Shown here piece by piece: positions 56,882-64,000 of a stretch of DNA of 64,000 nt. The position numbers and the translations under genes are program-made. Numbering within the stretch: the stretch's first letter is position 1; each line of letters starts with the position of its first letter. The stretch is from Streptomyces bottropensis ATCC 25435. GTDB taxonomy: Bacteria > Actinomycetota > Actinomycetes > Streptomycetales > Streptomycetaceae. Where the stretch lies: contig NZ_KB911581.1 in the NCBI RefSeq assembly GCF_000383595.1, positions 7,771,519 to 7,835,518 of the forward strand, in the 5' to 3' direction. Under the pieces are notes generated by a model that was not told the DNA's origin, did no database searches, and saw nothing but the letters and a program-made list of their open reading frames with translations.

Positions 56882-58291
56882 TCAGAACAGCTTGCCCGGG
56901 TTGAGGATGCCCAGCGGGTCGAAGGCGGACTTCACCGCCCGCTGCATCTCCGTCCCCACCGGGCCCAGCTCCCGCGCCAGCCATTCCTTCTTGAGGATGC
57001 CCACACCGTGTTCGCCGGTGATCGTGCCGCCGAGTTCCAGGCCGAGAGCCATGATCTCGTCGAAGGACTCGCGGGCGCGCCGGGACTCGTCGGGGTCCGT
57101 GGCGTCGAAGCAGACGGTGGGATGGGTGTTGCCGTCGCCGGCGTGCGCGCAGACCCCGATGGTCAGGTCGTACTTCTCGGCGACGCGTTCCACGCCCTCG
57201 ATCAGCTCGCCGAGCTTCGAGCGCGGCACGCACACGTCGTCGATCATCGTCGTGCCCTTCACCGCCTCCAGTGCGGTGAGCGACATCCGCCGTGCCTGGA
57301 GCAGCAGTTCGGACTCGGCCGCGTCGTCCGCCGGGACGACCTGGGTGGCGCCCGCCGCCTCGCACAGCGCCCCCACGGCGGCGAGGTCGGCGGCCGGGTC
57401 CGGGGTGTCGAACGCGGCGAGGAGCAGTGCCTCGGTGGTCTCGGGCAGTCCCATGTGCCCGAGGTCGTTGACGGCCTTCACCGTCGTACGGTCCATGAGT
57501 TCGAGCAGTGAGGGGACGTGCCCGCCGGCCATGATCCGGCACACCGCGTCGCACGCGGCGGCGGCCGACGCGAACTCCGCCGCCAGCACCAGTTGCCGCG
57601 GCGGCTGCGGCTTCAGGGCGAGGATCGCCCGTACGACGACGCCGAGCGAGCCCTCGGAGCCGACGAAGAGCCGGGTGAGGTCGTAGCCGGCGACGCCCTT
57701 CGCGGTACGCCGGCCGGTGGACATCAGCCGTCCGTCGGCGAGCACGACGTCCAGGCCGAGGACGTACTCGGCGGTCACCCCGTACTTCACACAGCACAGG
57801 CCGCCGGAGGCCGTGCCGATGTTCCCGCCGATCGTGCACATCTCCCAGCTGGAGGGGTCCGGCGGGTAGAAGAGGCCGTGTTCGTTGACCGCGCGGGAGA
57901 GCGTCGCGTTGACGACGCCGGGTTCGACGACGGCGATGCGGTCGACGGGGTTGATCTCCAGGATCCGGTCCATCCTGGTCAGGGACAGGGCGATACACCC
58001 CTCGGAGGCGTTGGCCCCGCCGGACAGACCGGTGCGCGCGCCCTGGGGGACGACCGGCACACGCAGGTCGGTGGCCACGCGCATGACGTGCTGGACCTGT
58101 TCGACGGTCCGGGGCAGCACGACGACCGCCGGGACACCCGCCTCGCAGAAGCTCGCCATGTCGTTGGCGTACGAGGCCGTGACGTCGGGATCGACGAGGA
58201 CCGCCTCCGTGGGCAGTCCGCTCAGCAGACGGTCGACGAGGTTGCCGGTCGTCACGGCGTCTTCGATGAGCGGGGCTTCGCTACGGCTCAT
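56882..58291 (-). CDS. FAD-linked 2-hydroxyacid oxidase (GlcD-like)
   Basis: 469 residues. FAD-binding (PCMH) N-terminal half: VVLPRTVEQVQHVMRVATDLRVPVVPQGARTGLSGGANASEGCIALSLTRM and CTIGGNIGTASGGLCCVKYG. The C-terminal substrate cap ends ITGEHGVGILKKEWLARELGPVGTEMQRAVKSAFDPLGILNPGKLF, the family hallmark. It likely oxidises glycolate or D-lactate. No GlcE/GlcF partners are present. The ATG 58291 start gives the usual length. Confidence 0.93.
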   Translation of the reverse strand: MSRSEAPLIEDAVTTGNLVDRLLSGLPTEAVLVDPDVTASYANDMASFCEAGVPAVVVLPRTVEQVQHVMRVATDLRVPVVPQGARTGLSGGANASEGCIALSLTRMDRILEINPVDRIAVVEPGVVNATLSRAVNEHGLFYPPDPSSWEMCTIGGNIGTASGGLCCVKYGVTAEYVLGLDVVLADGRLMSTGRRTAKGVAGYDLTRLFVGSEGSLGVVVRAILALKPQPPRQLVLAAEFASAAAACDAVCRIMAGGHVPSLLELMDRTTVKAVNDLGHMGLPETTEALLLAAFDTPDPAADLAAVGALCEAAGATQVVPADDAAESELLLQARRMSLTALEAVKGTTMIDDVCVPRSKLGELIEGVERVAEKYDLTIGVCAHAGDGNTHPTVCFDATDPDESRRARESFDEIMALGLELGGTITGEHGVGILKKEWLARELGPVGTEMQRAVKSAFDPLGILNPGKLF

Positions 58292-58390
58292 GATCACAGG
58301 GTCGCATTCCACGGCCATCGGTGTGAACCCGTCGACGCGAGCCATCGGGCGTACGTGATGTGGTCGTCGTATTGACGCACAGTGAGCGGC

Positions 58391-59785
58391 ATGTCTGTGG
58401 AGAACGTGGTGCGGGCGGCGCTGCGCCGGGTCGCCGGGTGCGCCCAGGGGCCGGGTCCGGGGCGGGGGCGGGGAGTGGCCGGGGCCGTCGTCGGGTGCCT
58501 GGTGCTCGGAGGTGTGCTGATGGTCGTGCCGCCGGACGGTGGTGGCGGGGCGGTGGCACGGGTGGTGGGTGCGGCCGGGCCCGAGGGGCGCCCGGCGGGG
58601 GCCGCGCTCGTCGCCGGGCTGCCCGTCGCGCCGGCCGAGGTCGCGGCGGCCGTGCGGGAACGCGAGGCCCGGGTGCGCGCCCGTCCGCGTGATCACGCCT
58701 CCTGGGCGGTGCTCGGCGTGGCGTACACCGAGCGGGCCCGGCGGACCGGCCGTGTCGCCGACTACCCGCAGGCCGAACGCGCCCTGCGGACCTCGCTGCG
58801 GCTCGGGCCCGACGGCAACGCGGCCGCCCTCGAAGGCCTGACCGCTCTCGCGAACGCCCGCCGCGACTTCCGGACGGCGCAGCGCTGGGGCGAGGAGGCC
58901 GTACGGGTGGCGCCGGCGCGCTGGACCTCGTACGCGCTGCTCGTCGACGCGTACGACGGGCTCGGCCGGTACAAGGCGGCCCGCGCGACCCTGGACCGGA
59001 TGCTCGCCCTCCACTCCGGTCCGGCGGCCCGGGCGCGGGCCGCGCGCGTCTACTGGGACCAGGGGGCGCGTGAGGACGCGGCCACGGCGATCTCGGACGC
59101 GGCGGCCTCGGAGACGACGCCGGCGGGGCCGTCGGCCGCGGGCGCCGCGTGGTGGACGCTGGCCGGGGAGCTGGCGTGGGAGCGGGGCGAGGCGGCGGAG
59201 TCGCTGCGGTACTGCGAGGGCGCCCGGAGCGAGCCGGACGCCGACGCCTGCCGGGGGCGGGCGCTGGCCGCGCTGGGGCGGCCGGCGGAGGGGGTGCGGG
59301 CGTACCGGACCGCGCTGTCGCGGCGGCCGTCGGCGGAAGTCGCGCTGCGGCTGGGCGAGCTGCTGGAGTCGCTGGGGCGGCGGAAGGAGGCGCGCGAGCA
59401 GTACGGCGTGGCGCGTGCCCTGATGGCACGGTCCGCCGCGGCCGGGGTCGACGAGGCGCTCGTCCTGGGCGCGCTGGAGGCGGACCACGGCGATCCGGAG
59501 GTGGCCGTGCGGGTGCTGCGGGCCGAGTGGGATCGTCAGCCGGGGGTGCGGGTGGCCGACGCGCTCGGGTGGGCGTTGCATCGGGCCGGGGAAGACCGGG
59601 AGGCGCTCGGGTTCGCCCGGAGGGCGACGGATCGGGCGCGGGGTGGGGAGGCGCGGAGCGCGGTCCGCGCGTATCACCGGGGGGTGATCGAACGGGCGCT
59701 GGGGCTGGAGGCCCCGGCGCGGCGCCACCTCGCGGAGGCGCGGCGGTTGAACCCGTACGTCTCGGTGGGCGGGCGGCTCGCGTGA
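58391..59785 (+). CDS. Tetratricopeptide-repeat protein, membrane-anchored
   Basis: 464 residues. One N-terminal membrane helix (about 28-48, GVAGAVVGCLVLGGVLMVVP) is followed by TPR-like pairs: WAVLGVAYTERARR...YPQAERALRTSLRLGP, AALEGLTALANARRDFRTAQRWGEEAVRVAP, YALLVDAYDGLGRYKAARATLDRML, and others to the end (LGWALHRAGEDREALGFARRATDRA). It probably scaffolds protein contacts outside the membrane. Start ATG 58391; a GTG three codons earlier is possible. Confidence 0.87.
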   Translation: MSVENVVRAALRRVAGCAQGPGPGRGRGVAGAVVGCLVLGGVLMVVPPDGGGGAVARVVGAAGPEGRPAGAALVAGLPVAPAEVAAAVREREARVRARPRDHASWAVLGVAYTERARRTGRVADYPQAERALRTSLRLGPDGNAAALEGLTALANARRDFRTAQRWGEEAVRVAPARWTSYALLVDAYDGLGRYKAARATLDRMLALHSGPAARARAARVYWDQGAREDAATAISDAAASETTPAGPSAAGAAWWTLAGELAWERGEAAESLRYCEGARSEPDADACRGRALAALGRPAEGVRAYRTALSRRPSAEVALRLGELLESLGRRKEAREQYGVARALMARSAAAGVDEALVLGALEADHGDPEVAVRVLRAEWDRQPGVRVADALGWALHRAGEDREALGFARRATDRARGGEARSAVRAYHRGVIERALGLEAPARRHLAEARRLNPYVSVGGRLA

Positions 59786-59921
59786 GGGGGTGGGGGGTGC
59801 GGGGTTCGTCACCCGCACCCCGCAGGGTGCGCAACACTTCGGGTTCACGCAGGACAATCTGTGCAAGGCAGTACGCCTACGCCTGCTTGTTCTGTACGGG
59901 GTGAGCATCCGGGGAGGTCTG

Positions 59922-60452
59922 ATGGCGATCGATCATCTGGACGGGCAGCTGATCGTCCTGCTCGCGCGGGAGCCGCGGATCGGGGTGCTGGAGATGTCAC
60001 GGCGGCTGGGGGTCGCGCGGGGCACCGTGCAGGCCCGGCTGGACCGGCTCCAGTCGCACGGAGTCATCCGCGGGTTCGGCCCCGAGGTCGATCCGGCCGC
60101 GCTCGGCTATCCGGTCACGGCGTTCGCGACGCTGCAGATCAGACAGGGACAGGGAGCCGACGTACGGGCCCACCTGGCGACCGTCCCGGAGGTGCTGGAG
60201 CTGCACACGACGACCGGCAGCGGGGACATGCTCTGCCGGCTCGTGGCCCGTTCGAACGCCGATCTCCAGCGGGTGATCGACCGGGTCGTCGGCATCGACG
60301 GCATCGTCCGGGCCGCCACGGCGATCGTCATGGAGAACCCCGTTCCGCTGCGGATCATCCCGCTGGTGGAGCAGGCGGCACAAGCGGCGCAGGCGGCTCA
60401 CCAGGTGGCCTCGGGCCCGACGGCGGAGGAAGGGTTCGGGGGGACGGGGTGA
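59922..60452 (+). CDS. Lrp/AsnC family transcriptional regulator
   Basis: 176 residues. N-terminal HTH: HLDGQLIVLLAREPRIGVLEMSRRLGVARGTVQARLDRLQSHGVIRGFGPEVD. The C-terminal RAM ligand domain has TTTGSGDMLCRLVARSNADLQRVIDRVVGIDGIVRAATAIVMENPVPLR. GGGGAGG precedes ATG 59922. It forms octamers that respond to an amino acid. An Ala/Gln tail (EQAAQAAQAAHQ) is unusual. The divergent partner seen in some genomes is not recognisable here. Confidence 0.92.
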   Translation: MAIDHLDGQLIVLLAREPRIGVLEMSRRLGVARGTVQARLDRLQSHGVIRGFGPEVDPAALGYPVTAFATLQIRQGQGADVRAHLATVPEVLELHTTTGSGDMLCRLVARSNADLQRVIDRVVGIDGIVRAATAIVMENPVPLRIIPLVEQAAQAAQAAHQVASGPTAEEGFGGTG

Positions 60453-60467
60453 GGACGAGGCCGCCGT

Positions 60468-61268
60468 TCAGCAGCTGGGGACCTTGCCCCCGCCCGTCTC
60501 CAGCGCCACGAGCGAGCCGACCGCGCCCTTCAGCGTCGTCACCGGGATGAGCCGCAGCCCCTTGGGCAGTTCGCTCTGCGCGTCGGCGCACTCGGCCTTG
60601 GGGACGAGGAAGACGGTCGCGCCGTCGCGGCGGGCCGCCTGGGTCTTGAGCGCGACCCCGCCGACGGGGCCGACCCGGCCGGCGGTGTCGATGGTCCCCG
60701 TACCGGCGATGACCCGACCGCCCGTGAGGTCGCCGCCGCTGCCGTCGCCGTCGAGCTTGTCGACGATGCCGAGGGAGAACAGCAGACCCGCGCTGGGTCC
60801 GCCGACGTCGGCGAGCCGCAGGGTGACCTCGATGTCGCCGGAGTCCTCGCCGAGGTAGGCGAGCGCCGCCTCGGTGGCCGTGTCCTGGGACTCCTTCATC
60901 TCGGCCTCGTTGTGCTTCTGGATCTCCTCGGTGGTGTCGCCGCTGGGGTAGACCGCCTCGCGCGGCATGACGGCCTGGTCCGTGCGGAACCAGCCGTCGA
61001 GCACGTCGCCGAGTCCGACGCGGGTGCCCGGTCCGGTCGCCTCGATCGTCGTCATCCGCAGCTGCCCGCTGGTCTTGCGGGCCTCCGCGCCGCTGATCGT
61101 GATCACCGGGTCCCCCTTGTTCTCGCCCAGCACGTTCGCCGTCATCCCCGGCTGCGCCACGGAGAACGGCAACGGCGCGAACACCGCCGTGGCGAGCAGC
61201 CCCACCACGGGAAGGGCGCAGACGGCTACGGCCACGGGACGCGAAAGGCTGGAGAGACGAGAGAGCAC
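60468..61268 (-). CDS. YlbL-like Lon-type (S16) secreted protease
   Basis: 266 residues. An N-terminal signal/anchor (about 11-33) is followed by a C-terminal Lon-type catalytic domain with Ser159 in VGGPSAGLLFSLGIVD and Lys208 in GGVALKTQAARRDG. GRVIAGTGTIDTAGRVGPVGG is conserved. The PDZ domain usual in YlbL proteins is not obvious. It acts at the outer face of the membrane on unknown substrates. The GTG 61268 start overlaps nothing. Confidence 0.9.
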   Translation of the reverse strand: MLSRLSSLSRPVAVAVCALPVVGLLATAVFAPLPFSVAQPGMTANVLGENKGDPVITISGAEARKTSGQLRMTTIEATGPGTRVGLGDVLDGWFRTDQAVMPREAVYPSGDTTEEIQKHNEAEMKESQDTATEAALAYLGEDSGDIEVTLRLADVGGPSAGLLFSLGIVDKLDGDGSGGDLTGGRVIAGTGTIDTAGRVGPVGGVALKTQAARRDGATVFLVPKAECADAQSELPKGLRLIPVTTLKGAVGSLVALETGGGKVPSC

Positions 61269-61386
61269 GGGGTCAATCTAACGTGAGGCCGGTTCCGGCC
61301 AGGGGGCGGTCGGTCGAGGGTGGAGCCGACGCCGGGGGCCGAAGGCCGGGGGCCGATGGCCGGGGGCCGATGGCCGGTGTGCCGAA

Positions 61387-61461
61387 GGCCAGGGGGCCGA
61401 AGGCCAGGGGGCCGAAGGCCAGGGGGCCGAAAGCCAGGGGGCCGAAAGCCAGGGGGCCGAA
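61387..61461. repeat. 15-bp tandem repeat, five copies
   Basis: GGCCAGGGGGCCGAA repeats five times (61387-61461; last two copies with A for G at the first base), preceded by decayed units from about 61325. It lies between the YlbL-like gene start and the MarR gene end. The unit length is a multiple of three but no gene is supported. Confidence 0.9.
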
Positions 61462-61484
61462 GGACCGGCCGTGGACCCTGGGGC

Positions 61485-61970
61485 TCAGTTGACGTCCACG
61501 TCCTCGAAGAGCGCGAGGAGTCGCGTCAGCACCCGTACGCAGGCGTCGATGTCGGCGCCGGTCAGGTCGTCGCACGCCTGCCGCAGCAGCACGCGCTCCC
61601 GGGCGACCAGCGCGTCGATGGTCGCCCGGCCCGTGTCGGTCAGCCTGATCAGGGAGGACCGCTGGTGCGCGGGGTTCGGGACGGCCTCGACGAGGTCCCG
61701 GCCCGCCGCCTCGTTGACCATGCGCTGCACGAACTGCCTGCTCAGCGCCAGCGTCCGGCCCATCTGCGGCACGGTCATGGGTTGCCCGCCCATGCGCAAC
61801 AGCTCCAGCACGGCGCGTACGCCGACGGGGAACCCCTCCTTGCGTTCCTTCAGCTCCAGCGCACGGGTCGTCCGCCGGTAGAGGGGGCCGAGGACGGCGA
61901 ACACCTCGGACAGCCGCCCGGCGAGCAGGTCGGGCGGCAGCGGCTCATCGTTCTCTGTCACGGGGGTCAC
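61485..61970 (-). CDS. MarR family transcriptional regulator
   Basis: 161 residues. Winged HTH: GVRAVLELLRMGGQPMTVPQMGRTLALSRQFVQRMVNEAAGRDLVEAVPNPAHQRSSLIRLTDTGRATIDALVARE. Helical dimerisation ends flank it. It is divergent from an alpha/beta hydrolase with two strong inverted repeats between them (62025-62081), so it probably represses both genes and is released by a small ligand. The GTG 61970 start could instead be the GTG at 61958. Confidence 0.93.
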   Translation of the reverse strand: MTPVTENDEPLPPDLLAGRLSEVFAVLGPLYRRTTRALELKERKEGFPVGVRAVLELLRMGGQPMTVPQMGRTLALSRQFVQRMVNEAAGRDLVEAVPNPAHQRSSLIRLTDTGRATIDALVARERVLLRQACDDLTGADIDACVRVLTRLLALFEDVDVN

Positions 61971-62024
61971 GGGGCCATTCTCCGTTCTTCGCCACGGGGG
62001 CGGTCACCTCCGCACTCCACCCAC

Positions 62025-62081
62025 CCCATGATGACAACCTGGTTGTCATCATGGGTTCGTCATGACACCCTAGTTGTCATG
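62025..62081. promoter_or_regulatory. MarR operators in the divergent promoter
   Basis: CCCATGATGACAACC (62025-62039) and GGTTGTCATCATGGG (62041-62055) form a perfect 15-bp dyad around one T. A second, imperfect dyad CATGACA-N7-TGTCATG spans 62061-62081 and includes the hydrolase ATG. Both share the TGACAA/TTGTCA core, consistent with two MarR dimers. Confidence 0.8.
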
Positions 62082-62954
62082 ACCGAGACCTCGCAGGTCA
62101 CCCTGCGCACGTTCGCGTCCGACGACGGCCCGCTCGCCTATCAGGACGTCGGTTCGGGCCCTCCGCTGGTGCTGCTGCACGGCGGCTTCACGGACCACCG
62201 CATGTGGCACGATCTGGTGCCCGCCCTCGCGGCCGGCCACCGGGTCATCGCCCCGGACGCGCGGGGGCACGGCGCCTCCGCCAACGCGAGTGGGCCCTTC
62301 CGGTTCACCGACGACCTCGCCGCGCTGCTGCGCCACCTGGACACCGGCCCGGCGATCCTGGTCGGCCTGTCGATGGGCGGCGGCACCGCCGTCGACACGG
62401 CACTGGAACATCCCGGGCTCGTACGCGCCCTCGTCGTCAGCGGCGTCGGGACCAGCGAGCCCGAGCTCACGGACCCGTGGACCAAGGACAGCACCGCCCG
62501 GTACTACGGCGCGCTGATGTCGGGCGACATCGAGAGGTGGCTGGACATCGTCGGCGAGACCGTCGCGGGCCCGCACCGGGCGGTCGACGACGTGGACCCC
62601 GAGATCGTGCGGCGTGTGCGGGAGATGAGCCGCGCCACCGCCGCCAAGCACACCCTCGGCGAGACGGACTGGCACGTCCCGGTGACCGACACCTGGGCCC
62701 GCGCCGCCACCATCGCCGTCCCCGTGCTCGCCCTCAACGGCGCTCTGGACGCCCCCGACCTCATCGCCATGGCCGAGCGCCTGACCAGGACGGTCGCGGG
62801 CGGGGGCCGGGCCGTCTCGATCGAGGGTGCGGCCCACTACCCCAACATGGAGCAGCCGGAGGCCTTCACCGACCGTCTACTGGACTGGCTGAGCACGCTG
62901 GACGACCGGAGCGGCCAAAGCGACCGGAACGACCGGAGCGACCGGACCTGCTGA
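62079..62954 (+). CDS. Alpha/beta hydrolase
   Basis: 291 residues. Oxyanion HG motif PPLVLLHGGFTDHRMW, nucleophile S98 in LVGLSMGGGTAVDTA, acidic residue in LNGALDAPDL, and His in EGAAHYPNMEQPEAF. It resembles 3-oxoadipate enol-lactonase/epoxide-hydrolase-like enzymes, but the substrate is unknown. The ATG overlaps the second MarR dyad, so the mRNA is short-leadered or leaderless. The C-terminal tail is a Ser/Asp/Arg repeat (DRSGQSDRNDRSDRT). Confidence 0.92.
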   Translation: MTETSQVTLRTFASDDGPLAYQDVGSGPPLVLLHGGFTDHRMWHDLVPALAAGHRVIAPDARGHGASANASGPFRFTDDLAALLRHLDTGPAILVGLSMGGGTAVDTALEHPGLVRALVVSGVGTSEPELTDPWTKDSTARYYGALMSGDIERWLDIVGETVAGPHRAVDDVDPEIVRRVREMSRATAAKHTLGETDWHVPVTDTWARAATIAVPVLALNGALDAPDLIAMAERLTRTVAGGGRAVSIEGAAHYPNMEQPEAFTDRLLDWLSTLDDRSGQSDRNDRSDRTC

Positions 62955-62998
62955 ACGAGGAGAGGGTCGAGGCGGCGGGTCTCCGTCGCCCCCACGCG

Positions 62999-63640
62999 TC
63001 ACCGCAGCGCGTCGGCCACCTCTCGGGCCGCGTCCATGACGCGCGGCCCGACCCGCTCCGGCACCGCGTCCGCCAGCATGACCACGCCCACGCTGCCCTC
63101 GACCCCGGTCACCCCGAGCAGCGGTGCGGCGGCCCCGCTGGCCCCCGCCTCCAGCTCCCCGTGGGTGAGCGTGTACCCGGGCCAGTCCCCCGGCTGCTGG
63201 CGGCCCGACAGGATCGCGCGTCCCGCGGCCCCCCGGTCCAGCGAGTGCCGGAAGCCGGCCCGGTACGCCACGTGATAGTCCGTCCAGGTCGGCTCGACGA
63301 CCGCGACGGCCAGCGCCTCGGTCCCGTCGACGAGGGTGAGATGGGCGGTCGCCCCTATGTCCTCGGCCAGCGACCGCAACGCGGGCAGCGCGGCCTCCCG
63401 TACCAGGGGGTGCACCTGCCGCCCGAGCCGCAGCACGCCCAGCCCGACCCGGGCGCGTCCGCCCAGGTCACGGCGGACGAGGGAGTGCTGCTCCAGGGTG
63501 GCGAGCAGGCGGTACACGACGGTTCGGTTCACCCCGAGCTTGTTGGACAGCTCGGTGACGGTCAGTCCGTGATCGGTGTCGGCCAGCAGCTTGAGGACAC
63601 GCAGTCCCCGGTCGAGTGTCTGAGAGGTCTCCGCGGTCAC
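62999..63640 (-). CDS. IclR family transcriptional regulator
   Basis: 213 residues. N-terminal HTH: TLDRGLRVLKLLADTDHGLTVTELSNKLGVNRTVVYRLLATLEQHSLVRRD. The C-terminal effector domain has IGATAHLTLVDGTEALAVAVVEP and FRHSLDRGAAGRAILSG. GTG 63640 has AAGGAG 8 nt upstream. The frame also offers GTG 63649, too close to that site. It controls catabolic genes in general; the target is not in the window. Confidence 0.92.
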   Translation of the reverse strand: MTAETSQTLDRGLRVLKLLADTDHGLTVTELSNKLGVNRTVVYRLLATLEQHSLVRRDLGGRARVGLGVLRLGRQVHPLVREAALPALRSLAEDIGATAHLTLVDGTEALAVAVVEPTWTDYHVAYRAGFRHSLDRGAAGRAILSGRQQPGDWPGYTLTHGELEAGASGAAAPLLGVTGVEGSVGVVMLADAVPERVGPRVMDAAREVADALR

Positions 63641-63939
63641 GACACCCACTCCTTCTTGGGTGAGGCGGCGACCCCTGTCACGGCTGATGCGTCACCGGTC
63701 CCGTCGGCGTCGCGCCACAGAGGCCGCCGATCGGCTGAACCCGGATGATCCGGGCGGAGTCGCTTCACGGCTGCGCTCCGCGGCGGCGCTGCCACGGGGC
63801 GTGTGCGTAGCGGGACAGTAGACGAGCCGGTTCGCTGAGCGGAAGACTCCGTCCAGAATCCGGTCAGTGACCGGTACGGACTACTTGCATTTGTCGCGAA
63901 ATGTGCGGGCGCACCAGCGCAGAGCGCCCGCCCGCCCAG
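63641..63939. other. Intergenic region upstream of the IclR gene
   Basis: About 300 bp without a supported gene. A CATTT-GTCGCG-AAATG dyad at 63889-63904 sits in a locally AT-rich patch and may be a promoter/operator for the IclR gene. Confidence 0.35.
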
Positions 63940-63965
63940 GACCTTCGGAGCACGTCCCGAAGGTC
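63940..63965 (-). terminator. Hairpin at the right edge
   Basis: GACCTTCGG (63940-63948) pairs with CCGAAGGTC (63957-63965), directly after the apparent stop codon of a minus-strand gene that enters from the right. Confidence 0.5.
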
Positions 63966-63967
63966 GG

Positions 63968-64000
63968 TCACCTCATCCGGGTGGCCCACTCCTGCACCTT
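63968..64000 (-). CDS. 3' end of a gene cut by the window edge
   Basis: The minus strand reads KVQEWATRMR and then TGA at 63970-63968, followed by a terminator-like hairpin. Only ten codons are visible, so nothing can be said of its product, and it may not be real. Confidence 0.3.
   Translation of the reverse strand, partial: KVQEWATRMR

Noticed and set aside
61387..61461. Possible CRISPR array
   Set aside because: The 15-bp units are directly contiguous without spacers and there are no cas genes. The same applies to 4143-4206.

Overview
The window is high-GC actinobacterial DNA and is almost certainly from a Streptomyces chromosome. Codon third positions are nearly all G or C, GTG/TTG starts and ATGA/GTGA-coupled operons are common, there is an SsgA-like sporulation protein (56446-56859), and the housekeeping order PBP - SMR exporter - GroES2 - bcp - tRNA-Leu - rdgB - rph - GlcNAc PTS - MBL fold - CysM/CysO/Mec - ClpS - pncB - ssgG matches the conserved core I know from Streptomyces.

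The centre of the window (about 21.0-38.6 kb) is a complete bottromycin-type RiPP gene cluster. The key evidence is a 44-residue precursor at 26117-26251 in which the core GPVVVFDC directly follows the initiator Met and is followed by a 35-residue follower. Around it, in the published order, are an MFS exporter (btmA), an O-methyltransferase (btmB), three B12/radical-SAM C-methyltransferases (btmC, G, K), two stand-alone YcaO cyclodehydratases (btmE, F), an alpha/beta-hydrolase-fold protein without its nucleophile (btmH), an amidohydrolase (btmI), a P450 (btmJ), a DUF2087 regulator (btmL) and an M17 aminopeptidase (btmM). By published work on homologues, BtmM removes Met1, the YcaOs form the C-terminal thiazoline and the macroamidine, BtmI removes the follower, BtmH epimerises Asp, BtmJ oxidatively decarboxylates to the thiazole, the RMTs beta-methylate Pro/Val/Phe, and BtmB O-methylates Asp. 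This is a described system. What looks less described is its placement: it sits between nagF (PTS EIIB) and nagE (PTS EIIC), and each flank carries a DasR-type dre site. The two sites share a perfect 16-bp direct repeat.

Left arm (0-21 kb): Hsp20 chaperone, AraC/DJ-1 regulator, small membrane and hypothetical proteins, MFS transporter, DUF445, SGNH hydrolase, DUF1707 protein, a three-gene ABC-2 exporter, a large PBP1-type peptidoglycan synthase, a guanidine-III riboswitch in front of a Gdx/SugE exporter, GroES2, DUF3618, Bcp, an HNH pseudogene next to tRNA-Leu(UAG), RdgB, a lipoprotein, RNase PH and nagF.

Right arm (38.6-64 kb): nagE, an MBL-fold hydrolase, a membrane-anchored PemK/MazF-like protein, the CysM-CysO-Mec protein-bound cysteine pathway with a Cys leader peptide, a LacI regulator, an amino-acid permease, DUF2017/ClpS, pncB and pncA, an M6 metalloprotease, two RDD proteins, SsgG-like SALP, a GlcD-type oxidase, a TPR protein, an Lrp regulator, a YlbL-like Lon-type protease, a MarR/hydrolase divergent pair with clear operators, and an IclR regulator. 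Short G+C-rich tandem repeats fill several intergenic gaps.
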